64,000 bases of DNA from Oscheius dolichura (Eukaryota > Nematoda > Chromadorea > Rhabditida > Rhabditidae): the NCBI GenBank assembly GCA_932521035.1, contig OW051495.1, positions 6,386,001 through 6,450,000 of the forward strand. The letters run 5' to 3'. The stretch's first letter is position 1; the number at the start of each line of letters is the position of its first letter. Both the position numbers and the translations under genes were made by a program. The notes under the pieces were generated by a model. It ran no database searches. It was given only the letters and a program-made list of their open reading frames with translations, and was not told where the DNA came from. Shown piece after piece: positions 47,244-58,122 of the stretch.

Positions 47244-48920
47244 ATGTGGCTTCTCCCTCTTCTTGGCTGCTTGACTTACGGTAAGGATGGCCACTTTCTG
47301 TCCAACCGAATTCAGTCGGCACCCAACACATCCACTGTGACTATGGCTGGACAGCATTCAAGAATGGCTGCTGGATTGTAGGTTGATCTGGATAGGATTA
47401 ACCATCACCCTTCCAGAAGAGACCCTTCCTTCCAACTGAGTACAAGTCGTGGTTCCACGCCCAGGCCGGTTGCAGGGCCTTCCGAGGCAAGCTGGCTATG
47501 TTCACCGACGCGGATGAGTATCAGGACACTGTCCGCAGTTAGTCTTTTTTGTCCCGAGATGGCATTTCCAGACGTCTTCAATACAAAAGCCCCGGAGACC
47601 GTTTGGATCGGCCTGAGACGTGTGATAACTATGGACAAGCAGAACAGATCGTGGGAATGGCCCCGCTACAAGGAGATACCCGAGCCGTTTATGCCTAACA
47701 TCACGGTGACTGATGCCGACTGGGACAACAGGCCGTTCCTGTGCGGGACCGTGTCAAATGACCCCAACTTGGGCATAAATTTGATTGCCCAAGACTGTAT
47801 TACTCATCAAGCCACCTCCTACGCCTGCTTCATCCCCGGTGGCCGCTCCTGCTCCCGCAATGCAGATTTCGTCAACGGAACTTGTAGGTGTAAGCAAGGA
47901 TATGTCGATGTATTGGACTCGCCTTTGAACAGAGGAGATCTGGACTTCGAGCGTGTAGGAAAGGGGCAGAAAGGAAGAAGGGCATGCTTTAGGGAGAGAA
48001 GTGCGTGTCCGAGAACATGACCGCGAGACCGACGACTGTCACAACAACTGTGACAACTACTCCTAGCACCGTTCCTACCGTTCCCCCTACTGTGGCACCG
48101 ACTGCGGCACCCACCGCGGCACCAGTTGCTACACCCACCCAGCCACCCATCGTGGCACAACGAGTGACACCGATTAGTGCACCCATCGTAATTCAGACCT
48201 CTTGCGACAAAGTAAAGAAATCGTTGAAAGTGTTCTTCCTCCTGGAATCGACCAAGGCTCTCGGACAGGAGACATTCAACCAGGCGAGATCCACTCCAAT
48301 AGAAAAGAACCCTTCCAGGCGGCCGCCTTCATCAACCAGCTCAGGTTCAGTCTCGGCAGTAATGTCCCCACAAAGACGATGACCTATGGCGCTATGGGAG
48401 AATTCACCGATCACAACACCTCGGCCCCCGTCTTCGTCGAGTGGGCATCTGCTGACACAATGAATGCTTTGAAACGTATCCACAATCGTATCCAGGTGCG
48501 GCGCCTCTGTTACCATTACTACAAATTATTACAAAATTATTATTACAAAATCCACAGGCCGACGCCGACCACCAAGTCATCTACATCCTCAACGGCAATC
48601 TGCCCGCCGCCAGCAATAACCTCGACAATGATTTCAAGGTCTTTTCTCAGTACATCGAGATGGTAACCGTCTTTTTTGTCCTTTCAACCTTTTCCCTTCC
48701 AGTTACAACGAACCAATCCCACCCTTCGCATAATGTTCCTTGCTCTCACCAACAAATTGGACGCCAAGGCGGCTGATCTACAGAAGCTTCTAAGGAATCC
48801 GGCTGACTTTGTCAAGCTCGACGGGGTAAAGGCTAGGTTGTCCCCAATAAAGATATTCAGGCTCTGGATGCAAAGGGAGCGGAGCAGGTCCTCAAGCAGA
48901 CGTGCGACGCCTACGTCTAG
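47244..48920 (+). CDS. Secreted C-type lectin / EGF-like / vWA protein
   Basis: Secreted protein of the nematode CLEC type, many of which respond to microbes. About ten exons join in frame, with introns of 34-63 bp. Order: signal peptide (MWLLPLLGCLTY), C-type lectin domain (CDYGWTAFKNGCWI, WFHAQAGCRAF, WIGLRR, WDNRPFLCGT), a small Cys-rich EGF-like part (GRSCSRNADFVNGTCRCKQG), a Thr/Pro-rich linker of about 60 residues (likely O-glycosylated), and a von Willebrand A domain (VFFLLESTKALGQETFNQ to the end). The vWA metal site is degenerate: LESTKALG stands where DxSxS is usual. One intron in the vWA part appears to be GC-AG (48286-48320). Without it the frame would break. It ends 27 bp before the convergent membrane-protein gene. 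Confidence 0.82.
48286..48320 (+). other. Probable 35-bp GC-AG intron
   Basis: The sequence CAG|GCGAGA...TTCCAG|GCG lies between the codons for TFNQ and AAAFINQLRF. Removing it joins two frames that otherwise differ and restores one continuous vWA helix (ETFNQAAAFINQLRF). No GT donor nearby gives a better domain. Coordinates are accurate to a few bases. Confidence 0.6.
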
Positions 48921-48933
48921 ATGGAAACGAGAG

Positions 48934-48939
48934 AATAAA
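48934..48939 (+). promoter_or_regulatory. Poly(A) signal of the lectin/vWA gene
   Basis: AATAAA 14 bp after the stop codon. The cleavage site should fall inside the last exon of the opposite gene. Confidence 0.6.
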
Positions 48940-48947
48940 GATCATTG

Positions 48948-49738
48948 TCATATATTTAATACTGCTTCGGATGGGTGGATTTTCGACTCTCGTTCTCTTT
49001 TCTGGCTGATCCTGTGAATAGCCAACTCGAAATATCCTACGACGTGGTCCAGACAGGGAATCATATTCAAGACAGCTCTCCTGTAGGGAGTATAGGTAGT
49101 CCCGTAGGTGAATATTCCCGTCGGGATAAGAGCGTTTCCCAGCATATTGAGACGGTTGAGCATATCTAAAACCATCAGTTGTGGGAAGAGAGCAGTCTAA
49201 CCGATTCGCTGAGATTGGACGAATAGCTGGATTAGACATAGCGGCAAGACGACGAGGTACTCGATGAGCATAATGGCAAAGGAAGCACCAATCACTGAAC
49301 GTATCGCTTTATACAGAGAAGAGAGGAAGGAAACATACTGAATAACAAGTGTAGGTCAATGGCTAATACGGCAATGGCGGGCACCTCGAAATCCCGGAAG
49401 AGGCCGACGAACTCGGCTGCCGGGTAGGGGAAATATGTGATCGGGGTGGCTAGCACTCCCATGCTCATGGTGAACAGAAGAGCTCTGAAAATATTATTTA
49501 TTCTGAAAAGAGACAAGCCAACATGATAATTTCCTTGGCTATCATAAATCTAAAAATCTTCGACTTTTACGGAGGACTGTAGTACATAATCATAAAGGAG
49601 CCGGCGACGGTGAAGAGGAAGGTTATACCGAATTCGATCTGAAGAAAATCGTAATTTTGATAGAGAAGGGCTAACCTGTAGGGCTATTCTGAAGAGGGGA
49701 TAGTTGTAGTCAGAGTAGGGATTGGAAGAGCAATTCAT
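48948..49738 (-). CDS. Orphan multi-pass membrane protein, serpentine-like
   Basis: Five to six short exons encode about 200 residues with four to five hydrophobic helices: IEFGITFLFTVAGSFMIMYY, ALLFTMSMGVLATPITYF, EVPAIAVLAIDLHLLFSMIG, FAIMLIEYLVVLPLCLIQLF and a final LGNALIPTGIFTYGTTY. The order and the basic C-terminal tail (YTPYRRAVLN) resemble the second half of a nematode serpentine receptor. The protein is too short for seven helices, unless exons upstream of 49,738 were missed. A possible acceptor lies just before the chosen ATG (MNCSSNPYSDYNYP). Family not recognised. It could be a truncated receptor or a separate nematode-specific membrane family. Confidence 0.55.
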
Positions 49739-49966
49739 CCAAAAAATGAAAAGGAATAAACATTTTCCGAGCTGACAAAAGGTGGAAAACACGGACTTTT
49801 AACACCTTGTGTTTACCAGGTGCCCCTAGGGTACAGCAATTCGAATGAGATTATTACGGACCAATCTTCGAAAACAGAAGGGTATTATCGTATGCCGTTG
49901 GGGGTTTGAACGGGGAGACAGGGAGAGTAAAAACAAGTTCAAAATCTCAGATTTATTCGCGTCAGT

Positions 49967-51699
49967 TCACACTTTCTCGGGAAGGAGCAACGTCAGAAGG
50001 ACGGCGATGAGAGTAGTGGCGGCAAAGAGCAAGAACATCCCTCCTTGGACCATACTTTCCTGGGATCGGAAGATCATTTTGAGGGAAAGGGGAAGAGACT
50101 TACGAGGAGGTAGACTTGGGGGGCGAAGACGGCGGCCAGGTTGCCAAAACTGGCGGAGAGGGCAACACACGAGTTACGGTACTCTACCGGACACTTGCAG
50201 GAGATGAAGGCCAACACACACATGAAGGCCGAGGAGGACGCGAACTTGGCCAGCATCCAGACGACCAGATACATCCAGTGGTCTATTGCTAGAGTTGAGA
50301 GCTGTGATTCGTCTTACCAGGAGTGATGAAGCAGATAGCCACACCCGAAATGGAGGTCAGGACATGGAAAACACAGAGTGTCCCTCTGTCGCCGACCCTA
50401 AACCAAAATAGGTTAAATAGTAGAGAACCTACAAGTGATATAGGAAGGGAACAACGGCATAGGAAGGCAGCTCAACCAAAGATGACAAGACGAAGTTGGT
50501 GTGTATGTTTCCGAATTGAATGACTGTACTCGTCAGACTCATTGCGTTGTGGACCAATGTGTAGGCAAAGCTGACTGTTTGTTTCTATTCTAGACCGTGT
50601 CCTACCTCATGTAGCAGCTGGTCAAGAGCACGTAGAGGAAGTTCTGGTTCTTTACGATTCTCTCCCAGTAGTTAACCTTCTCCTTTTTGTTCACTGACGT
50701 GTTCTTCTTGTCTCTTGTCAGTGCCTCCATATCCACCGTGTAGCCATTTTTCTTCAAATTTCTCTCAACAAACCGTTCAATTTGACTGTAGTGATCCTTT
50801 TGGATACAGTAATCTAGACTCTCTTGAAGATAGCTGGAACCGTTTTTGTTGGGAGACGGAGCACTCTTCCTACAAGTACAATACGACGGCCAGCAGGATA
50901 TTTGGCACCGAGAGAATAAGTAACAAGTTCCTCCAAGAAGAGGAAATTATCACAGCTGGAGCCACCTGAAATTGCCTCCCTGCCTCCCCCACCAACGGGT
51001 CTGTATACCAACGCGGAGCCAATGACCCAAGACAGCCCGAAAACACTTCCCCAGGCGCCGTGGTTTTCCTTGGGAGTTGACTCGGCGACCAGAACCCAAT
51101 TAATTAGAGTAGTCGGCTGAATTGCATTATCCCCATTGGAGACGGAACATACTGAATAGAACACGCCTTGGAAGAAACGGGATACCAACAGTTTGTCGAA
51201 GGACGGAGTCATAGAACATAGAATACCCATGATGCCCGTGGCCAAGACACTCACAATGACTAGAGGTCGTCTTCCCCATCTGGGGGAACTCTTTGTTTGG
51301 AGAGGGAAAATCCTACCTGTCGGAGATAATACCAAACAAGGGAGCAAAGAGTAGATTGCCCAGGGAGAAGGAGGAACTGATCAGGTTAGCAGAAGTCTCA
51401 ACTCCGGGGAACTGAAAGCATCGGCTACCTTTCGAAGACCAGGAGATACCTCATCGCTACAGGTTGAGAAGTTGGCAACCTCGATGTCTCCAGGAGAGGC
51501 GATGTATGCGGAGACCACGAGGAAAGCGCCTGAGAGACCCCAGTTGAGACTCAGCAGTATCCCGGAGAGGATGATGTGGGGACTCTTTCTATTGGGAGAC
51601 AGTGATCAGAAGAGAATGTCCGACTCACCGACATCGTTTCTTCAGTTCATCCGCTGTGTGGATGACTGGAGTATCATAGTCCTTGCTGTCCTGCAGCAT
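49967..51699 (-). CDS. MFS transporter, organic cation transporter (SLC22)-like
   Basis: Plasma-membrane solute carrier of the major facilitator superfamily, with about 12 membrane helices across roughly eleven small exons. The start (MLQDSKDYDTPVIHTADELK) is cytosolic. Then come a first helix (IILSGILLSLNWGLSGAFLV), an extracellular loop (SPGDIEVANFSTCSDE) and the signature motif FGIISDRWGRRPLVIVSVL between helices 2 and 3. After helix 6 the usual ESPRWL site appears as FYLQESLDYC, degenerate. The later helices include YRNSCVALSASFGNLAAVFAP and end with TTLIAVLLTLLLPEK. Several 38-50 bp introns must be removed for the frame to hold, and no frameshift was needed. The substrate cannot be predicted. 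OCT/OAT-type or orphan SLC22 are the best guesses. Confidence 0.8.
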
Positions 51700-52655
51700 A
51701 ACGACTCGGCCGACTGAACGAGCAATCGAGGTCGAGCCGACTTCTTATGGAAATGCCGGCCTGGAAAACAATTCCGGTTCTTATGAATGACCAGTTAAAA
51801 TATGGACATTTCCATTTTTGATCGGAAAAGACAAAGCAGGAAGGGGCACACATGGGCACCCATCGGACAGATGTTTTGTCTTCCCGTTGAAATGCATCCT
51901 CGGCGAGTCAGGGGACGAACAACCACGACGAGGAGGAAGAAGAAAAGACGAGGACGGAGAGAGTTCCGCAGAGTCGCGTAGTCTGCCCCCTTCTAGAAAT
52001 TCATCTCGTTTATATTCTTTGCACCGGGCACTCTCCGCGTCATTTCCCCCTTGGTACGGCTGTCTCCACTCGGGTGCAAAGGCTCCTGCAACCCCGGGCA
52101 ACCGATGTTTGATATTAAAACAAAGAAGGTAAAGTAGAAGTAAATGTTTATTGAATAAAGAAAAGATCGCCAGCTGTTTTTCGATATTGTGATAAGGAGT
52201 AAACTGTACGAAGCGGTTTGAAGCTTTCACTGTTAAAGTTAGTCCTAATTCCTGTAAAGACAAATAAAATAATGGCTATCCGGAGGGCATTATTGAGAAA
52301 ATAACCCATGTTCTTGTCACCTGCATCCTGTTTTTCCCTCCAAACTGCAATTCCATCTGATAGTTATGCACAAAGGGCAAAATGCAAAAGTCTGATAAAT
52401 ATTTGTCACAGCATAACCCCTTTTAATCGTCGAAGTACGAGAAACTAACAGATTAATGGAGTTGTCCCCCGCGAATATTAGATCGACGCCAAGTGTCAAC
52501 CTCCGCGAAATGTGCGCTCTAATTCAAGCAGGCGTCTTTTACCGCAACGCGGCCGACACCAATTGGGCCGCCGCTTGCCAAACTCAACTCACACTCCCTG
52601 TTGCTCTCTCGAGGTGTCCTTCAGCCTCTTCTAATACTTCCTGCTGCTCTTTAGG
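51700..52655. other. Divergent intergenic region, MFS transporter / MYST acetyltransferase
   Basis: About 0.95 kb with no coding signal. A CTTTAG acceptor precedes the acetyltransferase ATG by one base and is probably a trans-splice site. Confidence 0.5.
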
Positions 52656-54301
52656 ATGAAAGTGACGGCGGGGTGCTCGACTGATCCCCTCGCCACCCCC
52701 TTAAAGGTCAAGGTGGCCGACAAACTGAACAGGATCCGGAACGGGATAGTGCTGGACACGAGGAGAGATGAGAACGGAGCCGTCGAATATTATGTACATT
52801 ACGACGGACAGGACCGACGACTCGACGAGTGGGTCGGCAGCACCCGGGTCAAGAGAAAGGTAGACGCTTCTTCTCCCGATTTGAACCAGTTATTTCAGTT
52901 TGCTGACCGAGTTCGAATGAATAAAGGGAAAACACCCGAGGCGAAATTGAAGACACGACCGGAGAGAGTAAAACGATGTCCTCTGACCCCGTCGGGTCCC
53001 GTAAATTACGAAGAAGTACTCCACAAAGTCCACGAGGAGGTACGTATTCTATTTGTCCCTTTTCAATCGATTTCTTCCAGGTAACCAAAGTGAAATACAT
53101 CGAAACAGTTCGCTACGGGAACCACGAACTGGATACTTGGTTCGGATTCCATTTTTTTTATTTGAGTAGTTTATTTTTCAGGTATTTTTCACCGTATCCG
53201 GATGATTACGGAAAGACGCGGTATCTCTATGTCTGTGACAAGTGTATGTTTTACATGAAGAACGAGATCGACTACCGGAAACATTTGGTAAGCTCCTCTA
53301 TTATTATTTTTCTATCTAATTAATTCTAGTACGAATGTAAAAGACCGCATCCGCCGGGAGTCGAGATTTATTCGGAGAGCGACTTCGCCATCTACGAAGT
53401 CAACGGCCGGGACGAGCGCTTCTTCTGCCAGTGTCTCTGTCTCTTCGCGAAGCTCTTCCTCGACGATAAAACCATCCATTTTGCGACGGCTGGATTCCGC
53501 TTTTATGTTCTTTGTGTCAAAATTAATGGTCAGTATTTTTCTCCTTGTCATTTGTTAGATACATTACAAATTTCGATTCAGTTTATAAAATAAGAAAAAG
53601 TTTAGGTTCGATGAGAGTGGCCGGTTTCTTCTCGAAAGAAACCGACACGCCGGGGACCAATCTCAATTGTCTCCTCGTCCTCCCCCAACATCAACGGAGA
53701 GGCTTTGGAAAACTTTTGATACAACTCAGTGAGTTCTGTTTGCTTTGTTTTCGTCGAATTTCGAAAGTATGTCGCGGTTTGAAGCGATTTGGGACAGCCC
53801 AACGCGAGAATACGTGGTTGCGTACCCAGCCGTTAACGTGAAAATGTGACCTCTCCAGTAAAATATTGCGTGGGTTCGGACAAATCGAACGTCTTTTCAG
53901 GCTACGAGCTTTCTATAAAGCAAAATGTCATCGGTTCACCGGAGAAGCCGCTCTCTGACATGGGACTGGCCAGCTACCGGTCCTACTGGGCCTATACACT
54001 AGTCCACCACTTGAGGGAGAAGATGGAGAGACAGCCGACGGCCCTGGCAGATCTCTCGAAGGAGACTTGTACGTGACAGATCCCTCCCCCCTTTCGAATA
54101 ATTCACATTCCAGTCATCGACGAGAAGGACATCCTCACGACCCTCGAATGGCTGGGGCTGACGGACATGAAGCACCGTCCCTTCTACGGGGAACTGCACT
54201 TCACCTTCTCCGATCTCGACAATTTGCTCAAAACCAAAGCCAAGCCGCCGACATTACTTCTGAACAGCCGCCGTCTGAGATGGCGTAGCATGTCCACCTA
54301 G
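52656..54301 (+). CDS. mys-2: MYST histone acetyltransferase, MOF/KAT8 type
   Basis: Nuclear lysine acetyltransferase; MOF orthologues acetylate histone H4 Lys16. Seven to eight exons join in frame. Near residues 15-60 lies a chromo-barrel/tudor-knot domain (YYVHYDGQDRRLDEWV). The MYST domain follows: VTKVKYIETVRYGNHELDTW, YFSPYPDDYGKTRYLYVCDK, a C2HC finger (CDKCMFYMKNEIDYRKHLYEC), AKLFLDDKT with the autoacetylated lysine position, the catalytic cysteine in NLNCLLVLP, acetyl-CoA binding QHQRRGFGKLLI, the catalytic glutamate in YELS, and GSPEKPLSDMGLASYRSYW. KYIETVRYGNHELDTW and the chromo barrel favour MOF over Tip60. The middle part (VLCVKINGSMRVAGFFSKET) is more diverged than usual. The C-terminus is short. 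Confidence 0.88.
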
Positions 54302-54480
54302 TTCTAATATTCTAGGAGTCTATTCTATTTAGCCACTTTTCTGTATCTATGTACATTTCCCCCCGCCCTTTTAACTTGAACAGTTCGTGTCGCAGTCAGA
54401 TTAATTACAGAGTTATTACCTGGGTATCCGATCCCCCCGAGGTGACTCCTGTTGTCATTCAACATACGGGTATAATATAT

Positions 54481-54542
54481 AATAAATCAGGTTCTTTCCT
54501 CCTCTTTATATGACTCATCCTCTTCTCGGGTTGCCCTTTCAG
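54481..54542 (+). promoter_or_regulatory. Intercistronic poly(A) signal and trans-splice acceptor candidate
   Basis: AATAAA at 54481-54486 is followed about 50 bp later by a CTTTCAG acceptor (54536-54542), upstream of the next gene on the same strand. This spacing matches nematode operon junctions. Confidence 0.5.
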
Positions 54543-54625
54543 AGTACGGTACTTATTCTCCTTGTCCTCCACCGTCAAAATTATCTCCCCCGAGAGATGT
54601 CCCGACTCGTCCCGCCGTCGTTTCC

Positions 54626-55090
54626 ATGGAGTCTTACTTTCCCGCCACGGTTTTGTCGGAGTTCTACTCCTCCGGTCTCCTCATTATGCCGGGATTCGAG
54701 ATACCAGCCATAAGGAGAGAAACCGCTCATCTGGCTATCTCAGCGGCCATTTCACTCGTCTGTATAATAGCCTTCATCTATGCCACCGTAAGTTTCCCCT
54801 TCCTCCTCTTAAGGTTGATCCCATTCCAGCCGGCGTGCACCTCCTTCCGCATCCACAGTATCTATGCCGCCACCTTCATCTGTATCTGGATCTTCACCTG
54901 CTTCGTTGGCAACATGATTGTAGCCACGTACTACGTGGAGGCGGAGGAGATGAACTGCGAGCAGACTATCTGGTTCTGGCTGATGGTCGCCTTCATATTC
55001 ACGATCAGCTCTGCTATAGTCCTCTTCCTCCACCACCAGGGCATGGAAGCCGTGGAGATCGAGAGGAAGAACAATCCTGATGCGAGATAA
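54626..55090 (+). CDS. Small multi-pass membrane protein, unknown function
   Basis: Two exons (54626-54787 and 54830-55090) encode 140 residues with three to four hydrophobic helices: HLAISAAISLVCIIAFIYAT, SIYAATFICIWIFTCFVGNM, WFWLMVAFIFTISSAIVLFL, and possibly a weak first one. The N-terminus has no signal peptide. The C-terminus is charged and presumably cytosolic (MEAVEIERKNNPDAR). Topology and size recall MARVEL or tetraspan proteins, but no signature supports either. It lies 325 bp after mys-2. An AATAAA overlaps the stop codon. Confidence 0.65.
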   Translation: MESYFPATVLSEFYSSGLLIMPGFEIPAIRRETAHLAISAAISLVCIIAFIYATVSFPFLLLRLIPFQPACTSFRIHSIYAATFICIWIFTCFVGNMIVATYYVEAEEMNCEQTIWFWLMVAFIFTISSAIVLFLHHQGMEAVEIERKNNPDAR

Positions 55091-55095
55091 ATAAA

Positions 55096-55632
55096 GACTA
55101 CCGTATCTCTGTTTTTACTTTCCGAGTTGGGAAAAATAAGTGGCTATAGGTGCTCATTAGGCGCCAATTACGATTATCACTCCGCGAGACGTCAGACAAA
55201 AGGGCAAACTTCGGATCTTCCCTTTGGACTATGAGGAAGCGGGGGATTGGATTGAAATAGCTGGTTGATCATGTGAAAAGCCTGGCTACAATAGGGAAAT
55301 GTATTGAGAGTTCCGGTTTTTCTATTCTCATAAGTTGGATGAAAGAGATTCGGCGACTCGTAACTCCAGTGATCAAGCAGTCGGGGGCAGGGGCTCGCCG
55401 GTGACACGGATCCCCTCGTTGTGTGTATTTAAGGACAGTTTCCGGTGTCTCTTATCTTTCGCGTTCTCTCTACTTTCGGGACAACAAAACTCTCTCGACC
55501 GAGAGTATTCCGCTTTTCTTCGTAGTTCGGATGCCACTAATGTCATTCTTAGTCATCATTCTGATTCATGTCTTCCTTCCTTTCTTTTCTTCTTTTGACC
55601 TCGTTCACTTCCATTTCCAGTATTTCTGCAAG
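55096..55632 (+). other. Intergenic region before the FMO gene
   Basis: About 540 bp. A TATTTAA near 55,425 is a possible TATA box. A TTTCCAG acceptor at about 55,614-55,620 stands 12 nt before the FMO ATG and could be a trans-splice site. No gene is seen. Confidence 0.4.
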
Positions 55633-57896
55633 ATGGCGGGCAAGCGGGTGGCCGTTGTAGGAGCCGGTGCTTCTGGTCTTCCCGCCATCAGGTAGAGTTT
55701 TGTGTCGTGTTTTATTTTATACAATTTTCAATGAGATTATTGAGGGGCTTTCTCTGCTTGAAGTCGATTTTGCTGCCTTGCCGGGGTAATCCCCTTTATC
55801 AGGGGTTTTTGTGACCTCCCTGCCTATCGCTATCAAAGTCCTCGAGGGCAACATAACAGCTTTTTATTTCCCAAGGAAGGATTAAAGTATACAGAGCATT
55901 CTTATGCCAAAAGAAAGGAAGAAGTATTCAATTTACAGGCACGCCCTTCTATACCAGTTGGATGTCACCTGCTTCGAATCTTCCGAGGGAATCGGCGGTC
56001 TCTGGCGATTCAAAGCAGAAGAGACAGATGGTTGGGCAGATTTTATTCAGGGTACCTCCCTTTTTAGAGTCGTCTGTGATGAAAAGTACCGTAATCAATA
56101 CGTCGAAAGAGTTGACAGCCTACTCGGACTATCCACCCCTGCCGGATATGGCCAACTTCATGCACAACAGAGAATTACTCAGGTCTTTACGATTCCCGGA
56201 TGTTTGGATGGTTTTATAGGTATTTTCAACTGTATGCCGAGCATTACAACCTATACAAATACATCAAGTTCAACCATAAGGTCATCCGAGTGGACAGGGC
56301 GGGAGACTATGCAAAAACAGGAAGGTGGACAGTCACCTACACGACCCCGTTGGTCCTGGCCCATCTTGGAGCTAATCCCATTTTCATAGAGACGGGGCAA
56401 AGATAACCGAAATCTTTGACGCTGTTCTTTTGTGTTCCGGCCACCACAAAATCCCCAACATACCCAAGGCATGGGAGGGACAGGATAAGTTCAAAGGGCA
56501 GGTCCTCCACTCTCACAGCTACAAAGACCACAAAGGATACGAGGACAAGGTCGTCGTCGTGGTTGGAATCGGTAACTCGGGGGGAGATGTAGCTGTCGAA
56601 CTCAGTCGGATAGCCAAGCAGGTGTGTCTCTTTATAGTCGAGATCTGTAAAGGTCGCCAGGTCTACTTGGTCACGAGACGAGGCACCTGGATATTTAATC
56701 GAATCTACGATTATGGAGTGCCCCTGGACGCTGTTCTTAATAGGTAAATTCCTTTTCTTCTCGGGATTACCGGATATGTCAATGTATCACAAGATCGCTA
56801 TTCCAGAAGATTCTCTAATCAGCTAAAGAATATACTGCCATTCTCGGTCACGAATTATATGACCGAGTATAAACTGAACAAGAGGTTTGATCACGCCCGG
56901 TACGGACTGAAGCCAAGGCATAATGTCTTCGGGTAAGGGGAGGAAGAGCCTCATTTGAGCAAAGACTCCAGGGCTCATCCAACAGTAAACGACGAGCTGC
57001 CGACGAGAATAGCTTCCGGAACAGTCAAAGTTAGACCAAATATTAGGAGATTCACTGAAACCGGGGTGGAATTTGAAGACGGAACCGTGGTGGAAGAAGT
57101 CGATGCAGTAAGTGTCTCATAAAATTCAGTTCCTTTCCGTTTTGAGGTAGTAATGGCGACTGGCTACTCTTTCGAGTTCACCCTAATCGAAAACGGGAAG
57201 CTGATTCCAGTCTCGGAAAACCAATGCGCCCTCTATCAATACATGTTCCCAGTAGAGACGGCCGACCATAATACCCTGGCCATCGTGGGATTGATCCAGC
57301 CCATCGGGTCTATTATGGGTATTTCGGAGATGCAAGCTCGTGTATTCTATGACAATCTCTATGGCAATTCTAGTCTGCCATCAAAGGAGGAAGTAATCTG
57401 TATCTCTTGCTGATAAACGGAAATAATTAAGATGATAAAGAATATCGATGAAAAGAAGGAGGCCCTGGCCAGCCGGTATGTGAAAAGTCCCCGGCACACG
57501 ATACAGGTGGACTATATCGACTATATGGACGAGTTGGCAGATCTCATCGGGTGCAAGCCTGATGTTATCAAACTGCTGAAGACAGACCCCTTTTTGGCTT
57601 ATAAGGTACAACTGACGGTTATTTTTTGTTGAAAAAGGGGGTTCAGGTAGAATTCGGACCAGCGACCACCTACACTTACCGTCTGCTGGGACCTCATCCT
57701 TGGGAAGGGGCGAAGCAAGCCGTCCTCTCCACTGAAGAGAGAATGTACAAGGTACTATAACATGTTTATCTTTCTTAAATGTAGTCTTCAGGCAACGAAC
57801 AGTGGCCCGTATGTAGACTCGAGTTGTTGTGGTTTGTACACGGCCGGAGCTGTCCTCCTTCTAATCCTCGTATTCTTCTCTTTCCTATGGACCTAA
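55633..57896 (+). CDS. Flavin-containing monooxygenase with C-terminal membrane anchor
   Basis: FAD- and NADPH-dependent monooxygenase that oxygenates nitrogen or sulfur in xenobiotics and metabolites, at the endoplasmic reticulum. About eleven exons. The FAD-binding motif is VAVVGAGASGLPAIR at the N-terminus, and FESSEGIGGLWRFKAEETD follows after a 240-bp first intron. Next come NTSKELTAYSDYP, the FMO identifying motif FKGQVLHSHSYKDH, the NADPH motif VVVVVGIGNSGGDVAVEL, and MATGYSFEF. The C-terminal LYTAGAVLLLILVFFSFLWT is a tail anchor. Size (about 530 residues) and order are normal. One intron (about 57,109-57,148) would use the less usual acceptor TTTTGAG. It is one of the fmo genes, orthology undetermined. 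Confidence 0.9.
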
Positions 57897-57996
57897 CAAG
57901 AAGTACTCCTCCTCCTGAACACAATTAATGCTCCGATATCCGTTTTCTCTGCCCTACAGACGGGGGAATTTCTCCGGCCCGGGTCGGATTCTCAGT

Positions 57997-58002
57997 AATA
58001 AA
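57997..58002 (+). promoter_or_regulatory. Poly(A) signal of the FMO gene
   Basis: AATAAA about 100 nt after the stop codon and only 120 nt before the next start codon on the same strand. Confidence 0.6.
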
Positions 58003-58122
58003 GTTAATCCCATCAAGGAGATTACCAATTCTTTATTGTCCCTCCTTTTCATGAGATTAACATCTGAAAAAGTCTGACAAATAGAGCCCTAATCCCCTGT
58101 CCCAGTCTGTTTGTCCCTCTCC

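Noticed and set aside
48202-48380. Frameshifted (broken) lectin/vWA gene
   Set aside because: A GC-AG intron explains the frame change and restores the domain without assuming an error, although an indel in the assembly remains possible.
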